Below are positions 37,508 through 45,349 of a stretch of 64,000 nucleotides of DNA, piece by piece (the first letter of the stretch is position 1; the number at the start of each line of letters is the position of its first letter). The DNA comes from Betaproteobacteria bacterium (lineage in GTDB: Bacteria; Pseudomonadota; Gammaproteobacteria; Burkholderiales; Casimicrobiaceae): the NCBI GenBank assembly GCA_016704895.1, contig JADIZG010000069.1:1-64000 (forward strand), given 5' to 3'. The position numbers and the translations under genes were made by a program. The notes beneath the pieces were generated by a model that saw nothing but the letters and a program-made list of their open reading frames with translations, was not told where the DNA came from and searched no databases.

Positions 37508-39421
37508 TCATCGCTGGCCGCCGCGCAAGGCCAGCACCTCGTCCTTCAGCCGCTCCGGTGTCGCATCGCGCGGCGCGATCGGCGCACCGGCGGCGAGCGT
37601 GATGCGCGAGAAGAAGCCGCGCAGCCGTCGCATCGCCTTGCCGTTCGCCGAGCGCGAGAAGAAGCTACCCCACAGGCCGCGCAGCGCCATCGGCACCACC
37701 GGTGCCGGCGTGCGTTCGAGGATCTCGGACAGGCCCGGCCGGAAGGGCCCCAGCTCGCCGTCGGGCGTGAGCCGGCCCTCGGGGAAGATGCCGAGCACCT
37801 CGCCGCGCGCGAGCACGTCGGCCGCCTGCGCGAACGCGCGCTCCTTGAGCGCCGGGTCGTCGCGCGCGGGCGCGATCGGGATCGCGCCCATCGTCCTGAA
37901 GAGGAACGACAGCACCGGCATCGCGAAGATCCTGTGGTCCATCACGAACCTCACCGGCCGGCGCACGCACGCCGCGATCGCCACCGCATCGACGTAGCTC
38001 ACGTGGTTGCACACGACGACGCAGGGACCCTCGTCGGGCACGTTCTCGAGGCCCTCGGTGCGCATGTGGTAGACCGCGTTGATCAGGAGCCACGCGAGGA
38101 ACCGCATCAGGAACTCGGGCACGAGCAGGTAGATGAACAGCGCGACGGCGGCGTTCATCAGGCCGGTGACGAGGAACAGGTCGGGCATCGAGAGGCCGGC
38201 CTTGAGCAGAAGGATCGCGGCGAGCGCCGCCACGACCATGAACACCGCGTTCAGGATGTTGTTCGCGGCGATGATCCGCGAGCGGTGCGACGGCTCGCTG
38301 CGCTCCTGGATCAGCGCGTAGAGCGGAACGATGTAGAACCCGCCGAACACGCCGATGAGCACGAGGTCCGCCGCGACGCGCCAGTGCGCGGGCTTCGCCA
38401 CGAACGCGTCGAGCCCGGCGATCGACGTCGCCGTGAGCCCGCGGCTCGCGAACCAGAGATCCACGGCGAACAGCGTGAGGCCGATCGACCCGAAGGGCAC
38501 GAGGCCGAGCTCCACGCGCCGCCTCGACATGCGCTCGCAGAGCAGCGATCCGGTGCCGACGCCGACCGAGAAGAGCGCGAGGAGCGCCGTGACCACCGTC
38601 TCGTTGCCGCCCAGGTGGTCGCGCGCGAAGCCCGCGAACTGCGCGAGGAACACTGCGCCGTAGAACCAGAACCACGAGATGCCCATCATCGAGAGCCAGA
38701 CGACGCGGTTCCGGCTCGCGAAGACGAGGTTGCGCCAGGTCTCGGTGAACGGGTTCCAGGCGAACGCGAGCGCCGGGTCGACCGCGGGCGTCTCGGGAAT
38801 CGCCCGGCTCGCCAACCAGCCGGCGACCGCGATGGCGATCGCCAGCGCCCCCGCCCACAGCGGCCCGTTCGGCCCCGTGCCGACGACCAGCCCGCCGGCG
38901 ATCGTCCCGGCGAGGATCGCGACGAACGTGCCCATCTCGACCAGCCCGTTGCCGCCGACGAGCTCCTCGGGCTTCAGGTGCTGCGGCAGGATCGCGTACT
39001 TGACCGGGCCGAACAGCGTCGAGTGCACGCCCATCAGCGCGAGCGCCGCGAACAGCGTGGCGAGGTCGCGCATCCAGAACCCGGCGAGTCCCACGACCAT
39101 GATCGCGATCTCGAAGAGCTTGATCGCGCGGATGAGCCGCGATTTCTCGAACTTGTCGGCGAGTTGCCCGCCCATCGCCGACAGCAGCATGAACGGCGCG
39201 ATGAACACGGCGCCCGCGAGGTTCACGAGCGTGTTCGGGTCCATCGACGTCATGCCGGCCGCCTGGAACGCGACGAAGATGACGAGCGCGTTCTTGAAGA
39301 CGTTGTCGTTCGCGGCGCCGAGGAATTGCGTCCAGAAGAAAGGCGCGAAGCGACGCTCGCGCATCAGGTCGAACTGGCTCGCCTCGCGGGCCGGGCCGGG
39401 GACCGCGCGTCCGGTGTCCAT
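37508..39421 (-). CDS. MFS lysophospholipid-transporter-like protein fused to PlsC acyltransferase
   Basis: 637 residues from ATG 39421. Residues 15-420 are an LplT-like MFS unit: FAPFFWTQFLGAANDNVFKNA, LVNLAGAVFIAPFMLLSAMG, LGVHSTLFGPVKYAILPQHL-type helices, YIVPLYALIQERS. Residues 440-637 are a 1-acyl-glycerophosphate acyltransferase: CVVVCNHVSYVDAVAI (N/HxxxxD), IFPEGRLTPDGEL and VPMALRGLWGSFFSR. The Aas family adds a ligase domain that is absent here. Role inferred: flip lysophospholipid inward and reacylate it. The ArsR gene ends 4 bp upstream, so they form one operon. Confidence 0.93.
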   Translation of the reverse strand: MDTGRAVPGPAREASQFDLMRERRFAPFFWTQFLGAANDNVFKNALVIFVAFQAAGMTSMDPNTLVNLAGAVFIAPFMLLSAMGGQLADKFEKSRLIRAIKLFEIAIMVVGLAGFWMRDLATLFAALALMGVHSTLFGPVKYAILPQHLKPEELVGGNGLVEMGTFVAILAGTIAGGLVVGTGPNGPLWAGALAIAIAVAGWLASRAIPETPAVDPALAFAWNPFTETWRNLVFASRNRVVWLSMMGISWFWFYGAVFLAQFAGFARDHLGGNETVVTALLALFSVGVGTGSLLCERMSRRRVELGLVPFGSIGLTLFAVDLWFASRGLTATSIAGLDAFVAKPAHWRVAADLVLIGVFGGFYIVPLYALIQERSEPSHRSRIIAANNILNAVFMVVAALAAILLLKAGLSMPDLFLVTGLMNAAVALFIYLLVPEFLMRFLAWLLINAVYHMRTEGLENVPDEGPCVVVCNHVSYVDAVAIAACVRRPVRFVMDHRIFAMPVLSFLFRTMGAIPIAPARDDPALKERAFAQAADVLARGEVLGIFPEGRLTPDGELGPFRPGLSEILERTPAPVVPMALRGLWGSFFSRSANGKAMRRLRGFFSRITLAAGAPIAPRDATPERLKDEVLALRGGQR

Positions 39422-39425
39422 GGCG

Positions 39426-39806
39426 CTAACGGCGGGAGCGACGGGCAGCGGAGGGTCGGGCGGACGTCGCGCGCATCGGGGACTCGCTTTCGGACCGGAA
39501 ATGGGTTTGGAGGTAACCGTCGACGGCGTCGAGCGCCGCACGCACCGCGCAGGGGTCGGGCCAGTACCATACCTCGCGGCCGACCTTGCGCGAGCGCAGC
39601 ACGCCGGCCTCGCGCAGCACCCGCAGGTGATGCGCGACCGCGGTGCGCGAGAGCGTCGATGCGGCGACGATCTGGCCGATCGAGAGGCGCTCGTCGCGTT
39701 CGAACATGAGCAGGATGCGCTGCCGGTGCGGCTCCCCCAGCGCCATGAAGACGCGGGCGGCGGGCTGCCAGGAGCGCGGAAGGGCGCGGGAGTAGGAGGA
39801 GCGCAT
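39426..39806 (-). CDS. ArsR-family transcriptional regulator
   Basis: 126 residues: winged helix with FMALGEPHRQRILLMFERDE, RLSIGQIVAASTLSRTAVAHHLRVLR (recognition helix SRTAVAHHLRVL), then EAGVLRSRKVGREVWYWPDP. There is no CxC metal site, so a metal sensor is unlikely. It lies 4 bp before the MFS-PlsC gene and presumably regulates it. The 266-bp gap to thyA holds an AT-rich patch (TACGAGACTAGTTATTTGG, 39869-39887) that could contain its operator. Confidence 0.92.
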   Translation of the reverse strand: MRSSYSRALPRSWQPAARVFMALGEPHRQRILLMFERDERLSIGQIVAASTLSRTAVAHHLRVLREAGVLRSRKVGREVWYWPDPCAVRAALDAVDGYLQTHFRSESESPMRATSARPSAARRSRR

Positions 39807-40072
39807 CGTCGGGGTCCGGCCCGCGGCGGGGACGGCCGTCCGTCGCCGGTCGCGGGCCGCCTATCGTGACTACGAGACTAGTTATTTGGTCGCGATGCTG
39901 GCCCGGTGCGGCGCGGTTGTCAAGCACCGTCCGGCGCCGCGGCGCCGGGCTCGACGACCGTCCGCGCGCGAGGTCCGGGCTCGGGCCGGGTGGACCCTGC
40001 GCGGACCCGGGCCGGTCGAAGGCGCGTCCGCTACAATCGCCGGGCAGGACGTCCCGCAAGCGAAGCACGGCG

Positions 40073-40867
40073 ATGAAACCCTATCTCGACCTGATGACCC
40101 ACGTTCGCGACCACGGCCACCGAAAGGCCGACCGCACGGGCACGGGCACGCTGTCGGTCTTCGGCCACCAGATGCGCTTCGACCTCGCGCACGGGTTCCC
40201 GCTGGTGACGACGAAGCGCGTGCACCTGAAGTCGGTGATCGTCGAGCTCCTGTGGTTCCTGCGCGGCGAGTCCAACGTGCGCTGGCTGCGCGAGCACGGC
40301 GTGACGATCTGGGACGAATGGGCTGCTGCCGACGGCGAACTCGGGCCGGTCTACGGCGTGCAGTGGCGGTCCTGGCCGGCCCCCGACGGCACGCGGATCG
40401 ACCAGATCGCCAACCTGGTGGCGGAGCTGAAGCGCAACCCCGATTCCCGGCGCCTGATCGTCTCCGCGTGGAACGTCGGCGAGATCCCGCGGATGAAGCT
40501 CCCGCCCTGCCACGCGTTCTTCCAGTTCTACGTCGCGGACGGCAGGCTCTCGTGCCAGCTCTACCAGCGCAGCGCCGACATCTTCCTCGGCGTCCCGTTC
40601 AACATCGCCAGCTACGCGCTGCTGACCCACATGGTCGCGCAGCAATGCGACCTCGAGGTCGGCGAGTTCGTCTGGACGGGCGGCGACTGCCACCTGTACC
40701 TGAATCACCTCGAGCAGGTGGACGAGCAGCTCGCGCGCGCGCCGTTCCCGCTTCCCCGCCTCGCGTTCCGCCGGCGTCCGCCGACGCTTTTCGACTACGA
40801 CTACGACGACATCGAGATCGCCGGATACCAGCATCACCCGGCGATCAAGGCGCCCGTCGCCGTCTGA
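40073..40867 (+). CDS. thyA: Thymidylate synthase
   Basis: dUMP + methylene-THF = dTMP + DHF. 264 residues from ATG 40073: TGTGTLSVFGHQMRFDLAHGF, LLWFLRGESNVRWLREHG, DLGPVYGVQWR-type motif, and the catalytic PPCHAFFQFYV. LSCQLYQRSADIFLGVPFNIASYALL follows. A TACAAT at 40032-40037 may be its -10 box. folA lies 4.5 kb away, beyond the glrR-glrK genes. Confidence 0.97.
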   Translation: MKPYLDLMTHVRDHGHRKADRTGTGTLSVFGHQMRFDLAHGFPLVTTKRVHLKSVIVELLWFLRGESNVRWLREHGVTIWDEWAAADGELGPVYGVQWRSWPAPDGTRIDQIANLVAELKRNPDSRRLIVSAWNVGEIPRMKLPPCHAFFQFYVADGRLSCQLYQRSADIFLGVPFNIASYALLTHMVAQQCDLEVGEFVWTGGDCHLYLNHLEQVDEQLARAPFPLPRLAFRRRPPTLFDYDYDDIEIAGYQHHPAIKAPVAV

Positions 40868-40942
40868 GCCGCCCCGGCAGCGGGCACCGCCGCGAGCGCA
40901 GCCTTCGCAAAGTAAGCGAGCGCTCACTCTTGGCGACAGGGC

Positions 40943-40977
40943 AAAAAAAGAAGCCCGCCGGGAGGAAGTGGGCGGGC
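40943..40977 (-). terminator. Rho-independent terminator of the GlrR-controlled small transcript
   Basis: On the minus strand a 7-bp stem GCCCGCC/GGCGGGC with an 11-nt loop is followed by TTCTTTTTTT, a textbook terminator. It is on the wrong strand for thyA and lies about 75 bp beyond the small ORF, so it defines the 3' end of the short unit that starts near 41238. Confidence 0.85.
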
Positions 40978-41049
40978 AAGGGGGATTCCGATAGCGGAAG
41001 CGTGGACCCTGCTTCCGAAAGGGGCGGCCGGAGGCCGCGGTCGAACGCG

Positions 41050-41208
41050 TTACACGACGCTGCGCGCCGCGAGGATCCGCTCGTCGAGGTCGGCGAGCGC
41101 CTGCTCGTCTCCGGCGCTCCCGCGTTCCTCGCCCTCGGCCCACGGTCGCTCGGCCCCCTCGCGGACGGTCGTCCAGTAGGGCGTGAAATCGGGCGAGAAA
41201 GCATCCAT
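41050..41208 (-). CDS. Small protein of 52 residues downstream of a sigma-54 promoter
   Basis: ATG 41208 gives MDAFSPDFTPYWTTVREGAE, then ERPWAEGEERGSAGDEQ and a helical, acidic-basic end ALADLDERILAARSVV. No membrane segment or known domain is seen. It starts about 30 nt after the predicted sigma-54 start site; the in-frame ATG at 41265 lies upstream of that site and is not used. The ribosome binding site is weak. After the stop come two more hairpins (41024-41038, stem GCGGCC; 40995-41017, stem CGGAAGC) and the terminator, so the transcript could act as a structured small RNA, as the protein-coding part, or as both. Confidence 0.55.
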   Translation of the reverse strand: MDAFSPDFTPYWTTVREGAERPWAEGEERGSAGDEQALADLDERILAARSVV

Positions 41209-41248
41209 GGTCGGGTGCACTGCCGGTGATCGTGTCCGCCCCCTACTA

Positions 41249-41264
41249 AGCATTGTCCGTGCCA
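41249..41264 (-). promoter_or_regulatory. Sigma-54 (RpoN) -24/-12 promoter
   Basis: Minus-strand TGGCACGGACAATGCT matches TGGCACG-N4-TTGCT at every defined position except one (A for the first T of the -12 box). The GG and GC doublets have the required 10-bp spacing. The predicted start is near 41238. It lies just downstream of glrR, whose product is a sigma-54-dependent activator. Confidence 0.85.
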
Positions 41265-41374
41265 TGGCACCGACAAGCGATCAACATCTCTCATTTAGCC
41301 GTCATCTCCGTCAACCTTTCGGCCAAACATCGTCGTCACCGCGGCCAGCTGCCCACGCACGGAATCGCACGACC

Positions 41375-41392
41375 TGTCGCATCGGCACGACA
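41375..41392. promoter_or_regulatory. GlrR-type upstream activator site 1
   Basis: TGTCGCATCGGCACGACA is an exact TGTC-N10-GACA, the site described for GlrR upstream of E. coli glmY. It is about 145 bp upstream of the predicted start. A possible IHF-like GATCAACATCTCT at 41279-41291 lies between this site and the promoter. Confidence 0.75.
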
Positions 41393-41439
41393 ACGGTGGT
41401 CTCGTAACGACTAACTGACTGATATTCAAGGAATTCGCG

Positions 41440-41457
41440 TGTCGCTTTCGCACGACA
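41440..41457. promoter_or_regulatory. GlrR-type upstream activator site 2
   Basis: TGTCGCTTTCGCACGACA is a second exact TGTC-N10-GACA sharing the inner TGTCG...CGACA with site 1. It is centred 65 bp further upstream and 30 bp past the glrR stop. Confidence 0.75.
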
Positions 41458-41486
41458 GGCGAATCCGCGGTATTGCGCCGCGAGAA

Positions 41487-42836
41487 TCAGTGCTTCGATT
41501 CCTTGAACATCGCCGGCTCGAGCATGTGGCGCTGGAGGAGCTTGTAGAACTCGGTGCGGTTGCGCTTCGCCATCTGCGCGGCCTGCGTCACGTTGCCTCC
41601 GGTGATCTTCAGGAGCCGCACCAGGTAATCCCGCTCGAAGGTCTTGCGCGCCTCCTCGAACGGAACGAGCGCGGCGGCGTCCTCGCGCAGCGCGCTTTGC
41701 ACGAGCGAGGCGGGAATCATGCTGGTCGTGTTGAGCGCGACAGCCTGCTCGAGCAGGTTGAGGAGCTGGCGGACGTTGCCCGGCCACGGCGCGGCGACGA
41801 GCAGTTGCATCGCGTCGGGGGCGAGCGACGGCACGGGCTTTTCGTAACGCTCCGCGAGGCGCTTGAGAAAGTCGGAGGCGAGCAACGAAATGTCCTCGCG
41901 ACGTTCCGCGAGCGGCGGCAGCCGGAGCGAGACGACGTTGAGTCGGTAGTAGAGGTCCTCCCGGAACAGGCCTGCGGCACGCTGCGCGTCGAGGTCGCGG
42001 TGCGTCGCCGAGATAACGCGCACGTTGACGGGAATCGCCTGCGTCGAGCCGACCGGACGGACCTCGCCCTGCTGCAGCACGCGCAGGAGCTTCACCTGAA
42101 GCGGGAGCGGCATGTCGCCGATCTCGTCGAGCAGCAGCGTGCCGCCGTCGGCGGCCTGGAACAGCCCCTTGTGCGCCTGCACCGCGCCGGTGAACGCGCC
42201 GCGCGCGTGGCCGAACAACTCCGACTCGAGCAGCTCGCCCGGGATCGCGCCGCAGTTGACGGCGACGAACGGACGCGCACGTCGCCGGCTCGCGCGATGG
42301 ATCGCCTGCGCCATCAGCTCCTTGCCGGTGCCCGATTCGCCGGTGATCAGCACGGACGCGTCCGAGTCGGCCACGAGGCGCGCCTGCCGAAGCAGGTCCT
42401 CCATCACGGGGCTGCGAGTGATGATGCCCGAGCGCCATTCGTCGTCCGCCGTGGTCCCCGGGCTGTCACCCGAGAGCGCGACCGCGGCCGCCACCTTCTG
42501 GAGCAGGTCCTGGCTGTCGAACGGCTTGGTGAGGAATCCGAACACGCCCCGCTGCGTCGCGCTCACCGCGTCGGGGATCGTGCCGTGCGCGGTCAGGATG
42601 ATGACCGGCATCGTCGGGTGCTGGCGATGGATCGTCTCGAACAGCTGCAGACCGTCCATTCCAGGCATGCGAAGGTCGGTGATCACGAGCGCCGGCCTCG
42701 TGACCGCCATCGTCGCGAGGGCCGCCTCGCCGCTCGCGGCGGTGCGCACGCGGTAGCCGGCCGAGGTGAGCCGGAGGCTGATGAGCTTCAGCAGGTCCGG
42801 GTCGTCGTCAACCAGCAGGAGATCGCCGTTGGCCAT
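41487..42836 (-). CDS. glrR: Sigma-54-dependent response regulator, GlrR type
   Basis: 449 residues, intact. The receiver domain (1-120) starts LLLVDDDPDLLKLI; the phospho-acceptor Asp is in VITDLRMPGMDG and the Lys in GFLTKPFD. The AAA+ domain (about 140-375) has GESGTGKELMAQAIH, the sigma-54 contact loop ELFGHARGAFTGA, GGTLLLDEIGDMPL and WPGNVRQL. The C-terminal Fis-like HTH is ITGGNVTQAAQMAKRNRTEF. It follows the kinase and lipoprotein genes, giving the order glrK-qseG-glrR known from enterobacteria. Two matching DNA sites and a sigma-54 promoter lie directly after its stop. Confidence 0.95.
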   Translation of the reverse strand: MANGDLLLVDDDPDLLKLISLRLTSAGYRVRTAASGEAALATMAVTRPALVITDLRMPGMDGLQLFETIHRQHPTMPVIILTAHGTIPDAVSATQRGVFGFLTKPFDSQDLLQKVAAAVALSGDSPGTTADDEWRSGIITRSPVMEDLLRQARLVADSDASVLITGESGTGKELMAQAIHRASRRRARPFVAVNCGAIPGELLESELFGHARGAFTGAVQAHKGLFQAADGGTLLLDEIGDMPLPLQVKLLRVLQQGEVRPVGSTQAIPVNVRVISATHRDLDAQRAAGLFREDLYYRLNVVSLRLPPLAERREDISLLASDFLKRLAERYEKPVPSLAPDAMQLLVAAPWPGNVRQLLNLLEQAVALNTTSMIPASLVQSALREDAAALVPFEEARKTFERDYLVRLLKITGGNVTQAAQMAKRNRTEFYKLLQRHMLEPAMFKESKH

Positions 42837-42863
42837 CGTGTTCCTTCCGTGCGCGGCGGAGCG

Positions 42864-43673
42864 TCAGCGCCCGCCGCTGCCGCCGCCGCCACCACCGCCG
42901 CCGCCACCGCCGCCACCGCCGCCACCACTGCGGACGCGGTCGCGAAGGAGGCTGCGCTCCATCGCACGCAGCGCCTCGAGCTTCTGCACGGCATCGTTGG
43001 CCTTCATCTGCTCCTCGCGCACCGTGCGGACGCGGTCCGACACCTGCACATGGAGGATCGCCGCGATCGCCTTGACGGGCGTAGGACCGCCTCCGCTCTT
43101 CGCAACGTTGTCCAGGAGCTGCAGGGCGCGCTGGTCGTCCTGCGGACTCGCGCGGACGAGCGTGTAGAGCACGGCGAGTCGCACACGGTTCACGTCCGTG
43201 CGTTCACGGTTCAGCGCGTTGCTCGCTGCGCCGAGCTCACGCTTCACCTCATCGGGTCCGAGGCCGTTGTAGCGCTGAAGGTCGGCGATCAGCGTCAGCG
43301 CGGCGAGGTCCTCGGACGGGACGACCGGTACGGGCGCCAGCGTCGTCGGCGCCGCGGCCGCGAACACGTTCCCGGCCGGCGCGACGCTCGTCGGCGCCGC
43401 CGGCTTCCCAGCCGAGGACGGCTCCTGCGCGGACGCGGACGCCGACGTCGGCGTTGCCGAGGCGGACTCCGGGGGAGGCATGAGCGGCGGCGCCAGCAGC
43501 GGCGGCTCGACCGGCTCGATCGGCGGCGACTCGACCATCGGCGCCATCTCGGTAGTCAGCAGCGTGATGTCCTCGTCGTAGAGCGTGATGTCGGACGGCG
43601 AGGTCGCAGGGAGCGACGAGCAGCCTGCAACGAGCGCGACGGCGCAGGCGAGCACGCCCGCTCGCCCGCACAT
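42864..43673 (-). CDS. QseG-like lipoprotein with polyglycine C-terminus
   Basis: If read alone, ATG 43673 gives MCGRAGVLACAVALVAGCSS, a lipoprotein signal with lipobox LVAGC. About 110 Pro/Ala/Ser-rich residues follow (DITLYDEDITLLTTEMAPMV...). Then comes a helical domain (DLAALTLIADLQRYNGLG, RVRLAVLYTLVRASPQDD, QMKANDAVQKLEALRAMERS) and a tail of about 17 Gly ending SGGR. In E. coli the lipoprotein QseG is encoded between kinase and regulator and binds the kinase; position and design match, sequence similarity is weak. There is no good ribosome binding site, and the upstream kinase frame runs into it without a stop. Confidence 0.75.
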   Translation of the reverse strand: MCGRAGVLACAVALVAGCSSLPATSPSDITLYDEDITLLTTEMAPMVESPPIEPVEPPLLAPPLMPPPESASATPTSASASAQEPSSAGKPAAPTSVAPAGNVFAAAAPTTLAPVPVVPSEDLAALTLIADLQRYNGLGPDEVKRELGAASNALNRERTDVNRVRLAVLYTLVRASPQDDQRALQLLDNVAKSGGGPTPVKAIAAILHVQVSDRVRTVREEQMKANDAVQKLEALRAMERSLLRDRVRSGGGGGGGGGGGGGGGGSGGR

Positions 43674-45284
43674 GCCCCGAGATCGCCGTGCCCCCGGGGC
43701 GGCGAAGCGCGCTGGGGATCGGCGGCCCGTCGGCGACCGAGGGCCGCCCTGAGGTCGCCGCGCCCCTCGGGGGAGGCGACCGTCCGCTCGCCCCGGCCGC
43801 CGCTGGGAGCCGCCCGGCCCCCCCTGAGACCCACGCCGCGGCGCGGTCGCGCGCGCCCCGATCGCCAGCGGGAGCACGAGCCGGAAGCACGCGCCGCGCG
43901 CGCCGTCGAGTCGATCGACCGCCTCGATGCGGCCGCCATGCGCCATCGCATACTCGCGCGCGATCGCGAGCCCGAGCCCGCTGCCCTTCACGCGGCCTTC
44001 GTCGGGTGGCGCGCCCTGGAAGAACGAATCGAACACGTGCTCGCGCTCGGCGGCGGGGACGCCGGGGCCCTGGTCCGAGACCTCGAGGATCGCGACGCCG
44101 TCGCGCACACGGATCTCGGCCGTGATCGTTCCGGAGCGCGGCGAGTACTTGATGGCGTTGGAGACGAGGTTGTCGACGATCGTGCGCACGCGCTCGGCAT
44201 CGCCGGTGACGATCGCCGGCTCGAGGCGCGTGTCGAAGGCGATCATGCGCGCGAGCGCGGCAAGCTTCTGCTCGCGCAGGACGCGGCGGACCACGTCCGG
44301 AAGCGCGACCGGACCGACCGTGGCCGGCTCGGCCGCCCGCGTCTGGTGCCACTTGAGCAGGTCCTCGATCAGCTTCTGCAGCGAGAGCGTGTTCTCGCGA
44401 ACGATGCGGACGATGTCCTGCTGCTCACGCGTGAGCTTGCCGCCGACCTCGTCGCGCAGGAGCTCCGCGCCCTCCCGCACCGCCGTGAGCGGCGTCTTGA
44501 GCTCGTGCGACACGTGGCGCAGGAAACGCGTCTGCTGTTCCTCGAGCTCGTGGAGCCGCGTGCGCAGCCATTCGAGCCGCTGGCCGAGGTAGCGCAGGTC
44601 CTGCGGACCGTTGACGACGATCGCGTGCGTGAAGTCCGCGGTTCCCATCTGCCGGATCGCCAGGTCGAGCTGGCGGATCGGCCGGGCGATCAGCACCGCG
44701 AACAGGATCGCGAGCGCGAGGGCGATGCCGGCCGTCGCCAGCGCGAGCCACAGCCACTTCTCCCGCGCACGCGTCGCCGTGTCCTGCAGCCGCTCGATCG
44801 CGCGCTGCGTGAGCTGCGTCGACGCGGTGAGCATCGATTGCGCGCTGTCGACGAGGCCGGAGAACCCCTCGGCGAGCCCGGAGGCGTCGGCGGGCGTCGG
44901 TCGCGACGCGCCCAGCTTGGCCGCGAGGACCTCCTCGCTGCCCAGGAGCTTGTCGAGCACGGCCCGCTCGGCCGGCTCGAGCGGCAGCGCCGCGAGTTGC
45001 ATCCCGGTAACGTGGAACTCCTCGCGCAGCCGGCGGTAGTCGTCGATCAGCGCCGGGTCGTCGAGGATGAGCTGCTGGCGCACGACGCGCTCGAGCGTGG
45101 TCGCCTGCTCGAACAGCAGCCGGCTGGTGCGTGCCGCCTGCGCCGCCTGCAGCACTTCCTCGCGGCTCTGCGACGCGAGCCGGTCGACGGACAGCAGGAG
45201 CTCGGCGAGCGCGTACAGGAGCGGCAGGCTCACCAGCAGGAACGACAAAAGGATGAACTTGAGGAACGAGCGCGGGTAATACAC
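42864..45284 (-). CDS. glrK: GlrK/QseE-type sensor histidine kinase, open reading frame continuous with the lipoprotein
   Basis: GTG 45284 starts VYYPRSFLKFILLSFLLVSL (first membrane helix). A periplasmic helical sensor of about 150 residues follows, then helix 2 (WLALATAGIALALAILFAVLI), HAMP, the HisKA site LRHVSHELKTPLTAVREG (phospho-His near residue 257) and the ATPase motifs NLVSNAIKYSPRSG, VSDQGPGVP and GSGLGLAIAREYA. The kinase ends near residue 475 (FRLVLPLAIGARA, about 43860). The frame then continues through an Arg/Gly-rich linker into the lipoprotein for 806 codons in total. No stop occurs in any of the three frames of the linker, so one indel cannot explain the fusion. Confidence 0.88.
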   Translation of the reverse strand: MYYPRSFLKFILLSFLLVSLPLLYALAELLLSVDRLASQSREEVLQAAQAARTSRLLFEQATTLERVVRQQLILDDPALIDDYRRLREEFHVTGMQLAALPLEPAERAVLDKLLGSEEVLAAKLGASRPTPADASGLAEGFSGLVDSAQSMLTASTQLTQRAIERLQDTATRAREKWLWLALATAGIALALAILFAVLIARPIRQLDLAIRQMGTADFTHAIVVNGPQDLRYLGQRLEWLRTRLHELEEQQTRFLRHVSHELKTPLTAVREGAELLRDEVGGKLTREQQDIVRIVRENTLSLQKLIEDLLKWHQTRAAEPATVGPVALPDVVRRVLREQKLAALARMIAFDTRLEPAIVTGDAERVRTIVDNLVSNAIKYSPRSGTITAEIRVRDGVAILEVSDQGPGVPAAEREHVFDSFFQGAPPDEGRVKGSGLGLAIAREYAMAHGGRIEAVDRLDGARGACFRLVLPLAIGARATAPRRGSQGGPGGSQRRPGRADGRLPRGARRPQGGPRSPTGRRSPARFAAPGARRSRGMCGRAGVLACAVALVAGCSSLPATSPSDITLYDEDITLLTTEMAPMVESPPIEPVEPPLLAPPLMPPPESASATPTSASASAQEPSSAGKPAAPTSVAPAGNVFAAAAPTTLAPVPVVPSEDLAALTLIADLQRYNGLGPDEVKRELGAASNALNRERTDVNRVRLAVLYTLVRASPQDDQRALQLLDNVAKSGGGPTPVKAIAAILHVQVSDRVRTVREEQMKANDAVQKLEALRAMERSLLRDRVRSGGGGGGGGGGGGGGGGSGGR
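43685..43850. repeat. GC-rich palindromic segment between kinase and lipoprotein
   Basis: The segment contains short inverted blocks such as GCCCCCGGGGC, GGGCCGCCC and GCCCCTCGGGGG, with CCCC/GGGG runs like those in the lpxK-exbD repeat block. In frame it encodes the low-complexity linker GGPGGSQRRPGRADG. It may be an inserted REP-like element that removed the normal gene boundary. Confidence 0.4.
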
Positions 45285-45301
45285 GTCGAGCCGTCGGCCG
45301 C

Positions 45302-45307
45302 TATAAT
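45302..45307 (+). promoter_or_regulatory. Consensus -10 box for folA
   Basis: TATAAT, 43 bp before the folA GTG, lies in the 65-bp gap between divergent glrK and folA. The -35 is weak. The overlapping minus-strand GATTATAG may serve glrK. Confidence 0.5.
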
Positions 45308-45349
45308 CGACCGGATTATGACACCGCCCTGCCGCCAGGCGGGCCCGGC

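Noticed and set aside
33772..37602. Very long plus-strand open frame (over 1200 codons) antisense to DUF2339
   Set aside because: It is Arg/Ala-rich with no domains and lies exactly opposite a well-supported membrane protein; long antisense frames are expected at this GC content.
40943..40977. Terminator for thyA
   Set aside because: The A-run precedes the stem on the plus strand; the U-tract is only on the minus strand, so it cannot terminate thyA efficiently.
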